The notes under the pieces: model-generated
Databases searched by the model: none
What the model saw: only the letters and a program-made list of their open reading frames with translations
What the model was told of the DNA's origin: nothing
Program-made: the position numbers and the translations under genes
Part shown: piece by piece, positions 43,036 through 50,092 of the stretch
Layout of the letters: every line of letters starts with the position of its first letter
Numbering within the stretch: the first letter of the stretch is position 1
Assembly (NCBI RefSeq): GCF_002270485.1
Contig: NZ_NQOG01000001.1
Location: 415,932 to 479,931 of the forward strand
Length of the DNA: 64,000 bases
Direction of reading: 5' to 3'
Source: Anaerostipes hominis (ex Lee et al. 2021)
GTDB taxonomy: Bacteria; Bacillota; Clostridia; Lachnospirales; Lachnospiraceae

Positions 43036-43432
43036 GTCTTTAGGACACTGCCGGAATATTCTGATAAGCACTTTCCAGCGCATCCGCAAGAATATTACAC
43101 AGTTCATCAGAAACTTCCTCTTTTTGCTCCTTTAGTGCAGAAAGCATATTGGTACTCTTTCCTCTGCCGCCGCTGCTCTTTAACGAAATATTAATATTTC
43201 CTACAGACACACGAATTCCTTCCTTCGTCTGTCCCATACTCGGCGGGGACTGTTTCCCTGGTGTTCCTCCTATCATTCCGCCATTAGCATAACCAGTAAC
43301 TCCAAGTGCTTGTCCCGCCTGCTGCCACAAGTCAAGACCCCGGTCTCGTTTATGCCCACTTAAAGGTATGATCACTTCAGGACCTTCTTCTCCAACCCAG
43401 CTGAGCATTGGGTTGTCCACAAAACTTCCATT
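43036..43432. repeat. 397-bp exact direct repeat, copy B
   Basis: Identical to 41088-41484 in my reading; see copy A. Recombination between the copies would delete one tape-measure-module gene together with a membrane gene, leaving a fused intact gene. Confidence 0.85.
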
Positions 43433-44263
43433 GGCATTATGTTTAAAGAGACTCCATAGCTGCTTCTTTAATCTGCTGAAGAAACTATCTTTCTTTTTGG
43501 GTGCTGACCTTTTGGAAACGCTGTTATTTGCAGCTCTCTTTTTCTGAAATTCCCTCAATTCATTTTGTCTGTCTTTTACTGACATTGCAGCACCATATTT
43601 GACAGCCTTTTTATTTGTACCAAAATATTTTATGGCTTTCTCCTTATTTGCAGTTGTATAATGTATGTCGCCTTCTTTATCCTTAATCTGATCAATAAAA
43701 GGATGGAATTTCTTTTTATGAACTTCCTCTCCATATTTTCTGGCACCTTCATACCAGGTATCTCCATATTTTGATACTACATATCCTCCAATTGCACCAG
43801 CCAGAATTCCCACTGGTCCGGCCCATGCTCCATATTTAGCTCCCGCAGCAGCCTCTATTATCCCAGTTACTGCTGATGTTGTTCCCACAGATGCTGCTTC
43901 GATTGTTGTCTGTTTAAAAGGGTCTCCATCCTTTTTATTTGCTTCTTTTGCAACGTTATATCCAGAAACAAGTATGGTAGCCGGCATGAAAGTTCTGGCA
44001 GGAGTTATTTCAGGCAATTCCCTCTGAATAATGGCTTGATATTTATTATCCAGGATAGTGGCAGTTACATTAGTTCCAACCCCTATGATATCATCAGAAG
44101 AAGGCTTCACCGCCGATTCAGTTGTCTGCATGTTCAAAATCATTTCTTTCTTTTTTTCCAGCCTTTGATACACTTGATAATATTCCCGCTGATTTTTCGA
44201 TAATTTTTTAGCCGTTTTTTTGACCTGTTCCTCCAAATAATCTTCATAAGATTTATCACTCAT
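43040..44263 (-). CDS. Tape-measure-module protein 1 (effector-like)
   Basis: A 407-residue protein. Its N-terminal part (SDKSYEDYLEEQVKKTAKKL, to about 245) is the most distinct of the three, though it keeps the Gly/Ala-rich segment (GAWAGPVGILAGAIGGYVVS, about 145-165). The C-terminal module from FFSRLKKQLWSLFKHNANGS onward is shared. Start at 44263 with a GGGGGG ribosome site. It is the first large gene after the G/GT chaperone, the exact place of a tape measure gene, yet is about a third of the usual length. Confidence 0.6.
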   Translation of the reverse strand: MSDKSYEDYLEEQVKKTAKKLSKNQREYYQVYQRLEKKKEMILNMQTTESAVKPSSDDIIGVGTNVTATILDNKYQAIIQRELPEITPARTFMPATILVSGYNVAKEANKKDGDPFKQTTIEAASVGTTSAVTGIIEAAAGAKYGAWAGPVGILAGAIGGYVVSKYGDTWYEGARKYGEEVHKKKFHPFIDQIKDKEGDIHYTTANKEKAIKYFGTNKKAVKYGAAMSVKDRQNELREFQKKRAANNSVSKRSAPKKKDSFFSRLKKQLWSLFKHNANGSFVDNPMLSWVGEEGPEVIIPLSGHKRDRGLDLWQQAGQALGVTGYANGGMIGGTPGKQSPPSMGQTKEGIRVSVGNINISLKSSGGRGKSTNMLSALKEQKEEVSDELCNILADALESAYQNIPAVS

Positions 44264-44280
44264 ATATATCCCCCCTTTCA

Positions 44281-44317
44281 AATAAAAAAGAAGCAGGATT
44301 GCTTCATTTTTTATTTA
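44281..44317 (-). terminator. Insulating terminator before tape-measure-module gene 1
   Basis: Stem GAAGCA/TGCTTC (44290-44295 with 44300-44305) extended by A/T pairs, with T6 on the minus strand. It lies between membrane gene 1 and the ribosome site of the effector-like gene. Confidence 0.83.
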
Positions 44318-44321
44318 ATAT

Positions 44322-44786
44322 TTAATTTGTTTTGTAATATTCCCAAAATGCTTCTATATATATTTTTATTTCCATGATTTCTTCTTTTTCAGGAGTTATG
44401 GCAAAACACCGTTCTTTTTCGTCTTCTGGAAGCTGAAAATAAATATAAATCCAATCACGCGGACCCGCTGCTCCTCGATACAAAGATTTTATCTCAACAG
44501 ACTTAACATGATTCCATGAACAAAAATCTCCCCATACGACGATTCCTTCCTCATTCATATAAAGGGCAGGAACTTTTTTTCTTTCTAACATACTAATGTG
44601 TATTAAAGCAACAACCAAAAAAACTAAAATACAACCTGATAATATGAATAAAAGCGAGCCTGGTTTTTCCATTTTTAATGGGATAATAAAAAAAATGATA
44701 CAAAAAAAAACACCAATTTTTAATCCAAGATTTTGAACCTCATCATTCCACCAAAACTCGGTCCCATCATTTCCAAACTTCTGCAT
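44322..44786 (-). CDS. Array membrane protein 1 (immunity-like)
   Basis: A 154-residue paralogue with FGNDGTEFWWNDEVQNL, two hydrophobic helices (about 21-38 and 43-62), PH-like domain (YMNEEGIVVWGDFCSWNH) and end YIEAFWEYYKTN. I choose the start at 44786, with GGAGG 7 nt before it; an ATG at 44804 overlaps that site. It lies 42 nt after the end of the frameshifted chaperone and has its own promoter and terminator. Confidence 0.65.
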   Translation of the reverse strand: MQKFGNDGTEFWWNDEVQNLGLKIGVFFCIIFFIIPLKMEKPGSLLFILSGCILVFLVVALIHISMLERKKVPALYMNEEGIVVWGDFCSWNHVKSVEIKSLYRGAAGPRDWIYIYFQLPEDEKERCFAITPEKEEIMEIKIYIEAFWEYYKTN

Positions 44787-44820
44787 ATCATGTCCTCCGA
44801 ACAACTTGTTCTTTGGAATA

Positions 44821-44849
44821 ATTATATCCTATTTTTCTTCTTTTTGCCA
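44821..44849 (-). promoter_or_regulatory. Promoter of array membrane gene 1
   Basis: -10 TATAAT (44821-44826), 17-bp spacer, weak -35 TGGCAA (44844-44849), at the end of the chaperone extension frame. Confidence 0.5.
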
Positions 44850-44998
44850 CTCCATAAGCTCTTCCAGTACAATCTGGGTGGAGGCCAGGATAAATGCCTT
44901 CTCCCCCTTCGGGAGCTGAAGGATCTCTGAAGGCATTTTCCCCTGATTCTGCCAGATATAATGAAGTTTTTCAGCTAATGGACTGGCTTTGATCAGTT
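44829..44998 (-). CDS. Tail assembly chaperone T extension (reached by -1 frameshift)
   Basis: The -1 frame after the chaperone continues for 55 codons (LIKASPLAEKLHYIWQNQGK... ILASTQIVLEELMEWQKEEK) to TAG at 44829. It has no start codon and no RBS of its own. Translation through the slippery site makes a 220-residue GT-type protein, as in many long-tailed phages. Its end overlaps the promoter of the first array membrane gene. Confidence 0.8.
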
Positions 44999-45490
44999 TT
45001 TTGCGTATTCCTCTTCGGTCATTTCTGTATCATAAAATCCGCTGAGTTTATCAATATCTGCATCAATCTTGTCCTTTTCTCCTGCTCTCAGCACAGTATT
45101 AATGACATCGATGCCTCTGAGTACTGGGAATCCCTTAGCCTTAAGCCCCTGGATCACTTCCGGTGCATCCCATACTTTCTCAGGATCTACCGTTGCAAAA
45201 TAGATTTTCCATGCAGAAAATTCATCGAGCCGGATCTCCTTTTCTACAGGAGGAAGTTTTGGATTTGCTGGGTTTGGCATCATAACGGCTGCTTTTTTCC
45301 TTGCGTCTAAAAGTTCTTCTTCTCCTAGTGGACGGATTTTAAAGTAAAAATAAACTTTGCCATTCCGTTTAATCTCAACAGTCTTCTGCATTTCCTCATC
45401 GTTTTTATAATCTGCTGCATGAAGCAGTCCCTGGATTAAATCAACTTCGTTCTCTGCGGTTACCTGCATTCCATTCATTTTATCTGACAT
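44993..45490 (-). CDS. Tail assembly chaperone G-type (XkdN-like)
   Basis: A 165-residue phage tail assembly chaperone in the XkdN position, after the tube gene. It contains YFYFKIRPLGEEELLDARKK and YFATVDPEKVWDAPEVIQGL. Its last codons, GCA AAA AAC then TGA, carry the slippery heptamer A AAA AAC (44996-45002), so a fraction of ribosomes should shift to the -1 frame and make the longer GT product. Such chaperones coat the tape measure during tail assembly. Confidence 0.88.
   Translation of the reverse strand: MSDKMNGMQVTAENEVDLIQGLLHAADYKNDEEMQKTVEIKRNGKVYFYFKIRPLGEEELLDARKKAAVMMPNPANPKLPPVEKEIRLDEFSAWKIYFATVDPEKVWDAPEVIQGLKAKGFPVLRGIDVINTVLRAGEKDKIDADIDKLSGFYDTEMTEEEYAKN
44996..45002 (-). 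promoter_or_regulatory. -1 frameshift slippery heptamer A AAA AAC
   Basis: In the zero frame it reads GC A AAA AAC TGA, the canonical X XXY YYZ arrangement, with the stop immediately after. The -1 frame stays open for 55 codons. Confidence 0.85.
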
Positions 45491-45511
45491 ATCTTTTCTC
45501 CTCTCTTTTTC

Positions 45512-45982
45512 TTAGTTCAAGCTTGCCCCTTCCGGCAATGATTTCAAGAATTCCGGTGTCTGGTTAATTACAAAACTCTGGTGTCTTGTAATGATTTCTC
45601 CTGATTTCAGAGTCATCAGGTCAAAATCTCCATCCGGTACACATCCATTTAATAAAAGACGCTGTTCTTTCCCATCTGCTGAACGCAGTGCGACACTCTG
45701 AAAATCATAGGATGGAATCACACCCTTTTTGACACTCTTAAGCAAAGGTTCCATAACCAGATCATCCCGCACAACAGCCTCTGAAAATGAGAGTGTAAAC
45801 TTTACTTTATCCGGGATAGCATACTGCTGAGCAGTTCCGAGTGGTTTATACTCTACATTCCCAAAGCTCGCTTTGATCTCAAACTCTTTTACTTCCGCAA
45901 GCAGTGTTGACACTCCTTCAAAGTTGACAAACAATCTTCCGTCTTTCCCTGTCATAATGTTTCTATAATTTGTATTTGACAT
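45512..45982 (-). CDS. Tail tube protein (XkdM-like)
   Basis: A 156-residue inner tube protein in the order sheath-tube-chaperone. It contains FVNFEGVSTLLAEVKEFEIK and VKFTLSFSEAVVRDDLVMEP, as in XkdM-type proteins. It polymerises into the tube through which cargo passes. RBS AGGAGG. The gene is 12 nt after the sheath gene. Confidence 0.9.
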   Translation of the reverse strand: MSNTNYRNIMTGKDGRLFVNFEGVSTLLAEVKEFEIKASFGNVEYKPLGTAQQYAIPDKVKFTLSFSEAVVRDDLVMEPLLKSVKKGVIPSYDFQSVALRSADGKEQRLLLNGCVPDGDFDLMTLKSGEIITRHQSFVINQTPEFLKSLPEGASLN

Positions 45983-45994
45983 TTCTTTTCCTCC

Positions 45995-47413
45995 TTACGC
46001 TTCTGCTGAAAAATTAAACTGGTAATTTAAATATACTTTTTCCAGGCTGTCCAGATCAGTGGCAGCAACAATAAAATGTACATCTTCCGGTCCGTGCGGC
46101 TCCTGAGGGTCCTCATAGATATCTGCTCCGTCCATAAGTTTTCCCTCTCTTGTCATCGCATCCAGCACATCCTTTGCCAGTTTGATCACATTTGCAATTC
46201 CGTCACTGTCACAATTGATTTTCCCAATAACCGGTGAAATAGTCCTGTGAAGACGATCGAACAATTCAAATCTTGTCTTTGTCCTTCTGATTTTTTTCCA
46301 CCCTGCATCCTGATTTTCTTCTAACACATTCAAAGTATTGATTCCGCTGTCAAACCAGACTTCTCCTTCCGGTCCCTGAGAGAGCATCAGCATTCCGTTT
46401 TCAATTGCCTGAATATATTTTTCTTTTGAGAGAATCTCCAGGGGTTCCACGGCATCTGCTATAACTGAATGTACAATGGACTGATTCGCCGGACAGCTTC
46501 CGATGATTCCTGCAATCACAGTAATTGCTTCATATCCGTCAATTTTTTCTCCATTTTTATTTACAAATCCGGAACCAACATAAACAAAAGCTTCTGAATT
46601 AAATTCTTTCGCATGAGACATTCTCTCAGCAAAGTCAACTTCCGCACTCTCTCCTACTACACAAATCCCTGCGCACCCGTTACTCTTCATTCTCTGCATA
46701 TAGGCTTTCAGCAGTGCATGTACTGCTGTGTCAGTTGTATCCGCAACTAATGCATTCCATGTATATGCCTCAAATGCTTCAAATGCTTCTTCATAATTTC
46801 CTGTAACAACCGTTGGATTTGTACCCGCAGTACTTTCTTTCTGTGATACTTGAGCCAGGCTGTTCTTCTCTCCATCTGCCTTAACTGCTGTAAATACAAA
46901 AGATTTCTGGTTAATCTCTCTGATAAATGCATCTACTTCATTTTCTTCACTTCCAGTCTCGTAGGTAAACTTCTCTTTTAAGGAACTTCCCTGGTATATC
47001 GTCACTTCCTTTTTAGAAGAACTGGAAAGAGGCTGCTTCAGAGTTAATGAGAACACGAGTTTTGTCGGATATTTTGTTTCAAGTGTTACCGCTTTTTCTC
47101 CCTGATCATCCATTAATTCCAAAATTCCTTTTGTTCCCTCTGAACCAAGTCTATATACATAGACCTTAGATGCCCCATTATCAAATAAATTAAGAACACC
47201 TTTTACTGTTCCGCCTGAACCATACATATCTTCCACAGTTTCTGCCTTCGTATGTACCTGTACGGTTCCCACCGGACCAAAGTCTGCCTGGATAGGAATC
47301 GCGAATACTCCATTGATTGCTTCCGCCACGGTTTTCTTTTCCGGGGTTGTGTATCTTCGATAAACCCCTGGTCTGATTTTTGTTTCTCCTGGATCATAAG
47401 TTCCTGTCATCAT
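45995..47413 (-). CDS. Contractile tail sheath protein (XkdK-like)
   Basis: A 472-residue sheath protein with N-terminal RPGVYRRYTTPEKKTVAEAI and FAIPIQADFGPVGTVQVHTK, middle ICVVGESAEVDFAERMSHAK, and a C-terminal domain ending VHFIVAATDLDSLEKVYLNY. This shows the particle is contractile (myovirus/R-type). The start is one of two adjacent ATGs (47413 or 47410), with AGGAGGT upstream. Confidence 0.93.
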   Translation of the reverse strand: MMTGTYDPGETKIRPGVYRRYTTPEKKTVAEAINGVFAIPIQADFGPVGTVQVHTKAETVEDMYGSGGTVKGVLNLFDNGASKVYVYRLGSEGTKGILELMDDQGEKAVTLETKYPTKLVFSLTLKQPLSSSSKKEVTIYQGSSLKEKFTYETGSEENEVDAFIREINQKSFVFTAVKADGEKNSLAQVSQKESTAGTNPTVVTGNYEEAFEAFEAYTWNALVADTTDTAVHALLKAYMQRMKSNGCAGICVVGESAEVDFAERMSHAKEFNSEAFVYVGSGFVNKNGEKIDGYEAITVIAGIIGSCPANQSIVHSVIADAVEPLEILSKEKYIQAIENGMLMLSQGPEGEVWFDSGINTLNVLEENQDAGWKKIRRTKTRFELFDRLHRTISPVIGKINCDSDGIANVIKLAKDVLDAMTREGKLMDGADIYEDPQEPHGPEDVHFIVAATDLDSLEKVYLNYQFNFSAEA

Positions 47414-47414
47414 G

Positions 47415-47582
47415 TTATTGTACCTCCTTATTTTTAAAATCTCTTACTAATTTTTTAGCTTCTTTAATCTCCGCCTCTGTTTTTCCTGCAAAAGTGAAAG
47501 CTGCACGAACCATGTCTGCTGATGCATCCAGACTTTCCGGATTTGACGCATATTCTTCTAAGCTATAAATCGTTTTTTGCAT
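47415..47582 (-). CDS. Small protein before the sheath gene (55 aa)
   Basis: A 55-residue protein starting MQKTIYSLEEYASNPESLDA and ending LVRDFKNKEVQ, with AGGAGG before its ATG at 47582. It overlaps the 3' end of the preceding gene by 20 nt, and its stop is one base before the sheath ATG. PBSX has a small gene (ykzL) in the same place. It is helical and Ala/Glu-rich; function unknown. Confidence 0.7.
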   Translation of the reverse strand: MQKTIYSLEEYASNPESLDASADMVRAAFTFAGKTEAEIKEAKKLVRDFKNKEVQ

Positions 47583-48444
47583 TTTGATCCTCCTTAAAAT
47601 TTACATCTTTTATTTTGGATATCTCTTCTTCCTTCTTTTGAACACCGTACTGTCCTTTGACTAAAATTTGTCCATCTTTAAAGCTATCCGCATTATCTTT
47701 AAACGTTACCGAATCTATAAAAAACATACCCCCATCACTCATTTTCAACTTGTCTTTAAGGTTCAACTGCTCACATATAGATCTGATCAGTTCTATGCTT
47801 TTTCTCCTTCGAGCTATTACATGAATCTTCACGGTTGCCGTCAGCCAAGATACCTCCCATGTATCATTATACGTTCCGGGAAGAATATTCCCCAGACGGC
47901 AATAAACAGCTGGATTCTCGTCTGTAGCTTTCCATGTGGGACCTGTATTCTCCATTCCAGGTATTCTAATCTGATCATTCAACTCTTTCAGCCACTTCTG
48001 AAAAACAGCAACAATATCTGAATTGCCCGCGTCCTGTTTAAAAAAAGCTCCCGGCTGAAAACAAACCAAATATCCTTTAGAATCCTCTCCAATTTCCGGC
48101 TTAATTGTTTTGGACCGCAACCATTTCATTCCTATTGTCATATTGTCAAAAGAGAAAAAACAGTGATGAAATAAAGAAATTAATTTTCTCTCGAAATTTT
48201 CCCAGACGGCTGTTTGATCCGGCTTACAGAACATCCTTATGGCCAGCCTTCCTGTAATGTCACCTTTCGGATCTGACTGAATAAGCAAATCATAAACAAT
48301 TCTTGGGTAGATATCCCCCTCCCATAATTCGTCTGAATCTTTGGGTGCATTTCTTAAGAAAACTGCGGGTTTTCCATTGTATTTTGCAAGATTCTCTATC
48401 ATCCATGCGTTTTCAGTTAACCTCTGGTAAACAAGTTCATTCAT
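47563..48444 (-). CDS. Tail completion/terminator-like protein
   Basis: A 293-residue protein upstream of the sheath gene. I see two similar halves, each with a strand pattern like tail terminators (PRIVYDLLIQSDPKGDITGR... LAIRMF and EVSWLTATVKIHVIARRRKS). A tail-terminator role fits the position of XkdJ-type genes, but this is inference. It is the first gene behind the putative late promoter at 48508-48542, with AGGAGGTGA at its start. Confidence 0.5.
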   Translation of the reverse strand: MNELVYQRLTENAWMIENLAKYNGKPAVFLRNAPKDSDELWEGDIYPRIVYDLLIQSDPKGDITGRLAIRMFCKPDQTAVWENFERKLISLFHHCFFSFDNMTIGMKWLRSKTIKPEIGEDSKGYLVCFQPGAFFKQDAGNSDIVAVFQKWLKELNDQIRIPGMENTGPTWKATDENPAVYCRLGNILPGTYNDTWEVSWLTATVKIHVIARRRKSIELIRSICEQLNLKDKLKMSDGGMFFIDSVTFKDNADSFKDGQILVKGQYGVQKKEEEISKIKDVNFKEDQNAKNDL

Positions 48445-48507
48445 AGATTCACCTCCTTTTTTATATTTACACCTACCAAACTTACGTTCCCTTCTTAGTG
48501 TATTATT

Positions 48508-48542
48508 ATCATAGCACTAATGCTGCGGACATTGTGGGCAAA
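48508..48542 (-). promoter_or_regulatory. Putative late promoter 1 with conserved 16-bp box
   Basis: The box TTTGCCCACAATGTCC (48527-48542) lies 13 bp before a -10-like TATGAT (48508-48513). The same box and spacing recur at 50057-50091. It would drive the tail-structure genes. Confidence 0.5.
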
Positions 48543-48546
48543 CTAT

Positions 48547-49344
48547 TTATCTCCTATTTTTATACAGGGCTTTACACGTTTTTCTTCCCGCATAAGTTCC
48601 TTTTCTCCAATTTAGCTGCTCCCAATATTTTTCAAGCATTTCCTGAGTTTTAGGACCCCAAATTCCGTCCTCTGAAAGTTTCATAAGACTTCCCTTATAA
48701 CACTTATTTAAGTTAGCCTGAAGCCAGCGTATTGCCTTTTTAGATGAACTGCTTTTTACTGTAGTATATTTTTCTTCTTTCTTTCCCTTTAATTCTTCTC
48801 CAATAATTCCCTCTGCTATTGCTCTTGCCACCGCTTTATAACCAACTTTTTTATACAGTTCATAGTCATCTTTATCATCCACAAAACAGACTTCTACTAA
48901 AATTGCTTTATTTTTTGTATGATTTAGATAATATAGACCGCTGGTTGTCTTAATCCCTCTATTTTTAAATCCAATCTTGTTCATATTATCTAATATTTTT
49001 TCTGCGGCACGCTTTTTTATTCCTGACGAGGCAGTACACCAGATTTCTGTTCCGGCTACTTTTCCATCACCAACAAGATCGTTTCTCCCTGAATTTAAGT
49101 GAATCGAGATATCTAACGTAACCTCTCTTTTATTGCATTTAGAAACAATTTTTTTTAAAACGTCACCCTGACTTTTTCCATTGTTGCAGGTACATTCATA
49201 AACTTTATGTCCATCAGATCGTAAAAGCCGTATGATCTCTTTTACAATTTGTCTGGCCTCTTTCGATTCATCCAGATATCCCACTGCACCACAGGCAACT
49301 TTGTTAGATGGATTGTGCCCCGCACTTATGTTATAGCTCGCCAT
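48547..49344 (-). CDS. N-acetylmuramoyl-L-alanine amidase (endolysin)
   Basis: A 265-residue amidase_3 enzyme with NISAGHNPSNKVACGAVG (zinc His), a Glu in the EI/AR region, LDISIHLNSGRND (zinc His) and ILVEVCFVDDKDDYELYKKV (catalytic Glu). A C-terminal peptidoglycan-binding domain follows (about 200-262, ILAWL-like KAIRWLQANLNKCYKGSL and DGIWGPKTQEML). It cuts peptide stems from glycan and releases particles by cell lysis together with the holin encoded upstream. No signal peptide is seen, as expected for a holin-dependent lysin. It overlaps the holin gene by 14 nt. Confidence 0.92.
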   Translation of the reverse strand: MASYNISAGHNPSNKVACGAVGYLDESKEARQIVKEIIRLLRSDGHKVYECTCNNGKSQGDVLKKIVSKCNKREVTLDISIHLNSGRNDLVGDGKVAGTEIWCTASSGIKKRAAEKILDNMNKIGFKNRGIKTTSGLYYLNHTKNKAILVEVCFVDDKDDYELYKKVGYKAVARAIAEGIIGEELKGKKEEKYTTVKSSSSKKAIRWLQANLNKCYKGSLMKLSEDGIWGPKTQEMLEKYWEQLNWRKGTYAGRKTCKALYKNRR

Positions 49345-49603
49345 ATTTCTCCCCCTCCACTAGCCTTGTAAATGTCTGATGCAGTCCCGTACTGGCAAGC
49401 CCGGAAAAAGCTCCAGATATAATAGACTCCAGATTTATCTGCTTATTTAAGATACATCCCATAAATGCACCGCAGACAGCCAGAATCAATGGTATATATT
49501 TATTAGGAATAAAATCTAAAGATTTTTTAATTACATAACCAATAATGAAAGACGCTGTCAGTACCATCGGCATATAATACTCACTGATAAAATTTAAATC
49601 CAT
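49331..49603 (-). CDS. Phage holin-like membrane protein
   Basis: A 90-residue protein with three hydrophobic stretches (about 10-27, 36-50, 60-75), including YIPLILAVCGAFMGCILN and IISGAFSGLASTGLHQTF. The pattern matches Clostridial holin families of the Phage_holin_5-like type. It would form the lesion that lets the amidase reach the wall. Confidence 0.78.
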   Translation of the reverse strand: MDLNFISEYYMPMVLTASFIIGYVIKKSLDFIPNKYIPLILAVCGAFMGCILNKQINLESIISGAFSGLASTGLHQTFTRLVEGEKYGEL

Positions 49604-49617
49604 TTGTAATCTCCTCC

Positions 49618-49902
49618 CTATTTTTCGATGATACTTTCCAGAAGTTCATCCCTTATTTTTTTCATGTTTTCTATCCCATTTCCTGTAATCTGATGGTTTA
49701 GCATTGCAGCTAAACATTTGGATTGCTGTTTCTGCATTTCTTCCAATCCCTTTAATCGTTGATAATCTTTCTCCGAATGTTCTTCTAACTGGTCTACGCG
49801 GTGGCTGAAATGCATAGCAGGATATACAATTTTATAAATAACCGCACCCGCTCCTCCAATGATGCTGATGCCACCGCATATTGCTAAAATTTGTTCCAGC
49901 AC
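49618..49902 (-). CDS. Holin-associated single-helix protein
   Basis: A protein of 94 residues if it starts at the GTG at 49902, which has GGAAAGGAG six bases upstream; the ATG at 49923 lacks an RBS. One N-terminal transmembrane helix (AICGGISIIGGAGAVIYKIV) is followed by a charged coiled coil (HRVDQLEEHSEKDYQRLKGL). It resembles XhlA/BhlA-like lysis accessories by layout. First gene of the lysis cassette. Confidence 0.65.
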   Translation of the reverse strand: MLEQILAICGGISIIGGAGAVIYKIVYPAMHFSHRVDQLEEHSEKDYQRLKGLEEMQKQQSKCLAAMLNHQITGNGIENMKKIRDELLESIIEK

Positions 49903-49985
49903 TGCTTGCTCCTTTCCTAACATCTGTTATCTTATCTTGCTCTATGTGTCCATATATCTCCATCTCCTTTCAAATAGCTGTAGCT

Positions 49986-50048
49986 AAAAAAAGAATAAAG
50001 GATAATGAGACCCTTTTACCTTACTTGACGTCTCTTATCCTTTATTCT
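49986..50048 (-). terminator. Strong leader terminator upstream of the lysis cassette
   Basis: A stem of about 19 bp (49992-50011 with 50030-50048, one mismatch/bulge) is followed by T7 on the minus strand. It lies right after the start site expected from the promoter at 50057-50091, so that promoter would make a terminated RNA of about 60 nt unless antitermination occurs. It also ends transcripts from the tail fibre gene. Confidence 0.8.
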
Positions 50049-50056
50049 CTATGATA

Positions 50057-50091
50057 ACTATATCATCCTTATAGGGGACATTGTGGGCAAA
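50057..50091 (-). promoter_or_regulatory. Putative late promoter 2 with conserved 16-bp box
   Basis: The box TTTGCCCACAATGTCC (50076-50091) lies 13 bp before TATAGT (50057-50062). It matches the element at 48508-48542 in box sequence and spacing, and is directly behind the tail fibre 2 stop. Confidence 0.5.
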
Positions 50092-50092
50092 T

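Noticed and set aside
38021..44263. A single long tape measure gene split by sequencing errors
   Set aside because: The three genes each have their own start, RBS and a full C-terminal module, and are separated by intact membrane genes, promoters and terminators.
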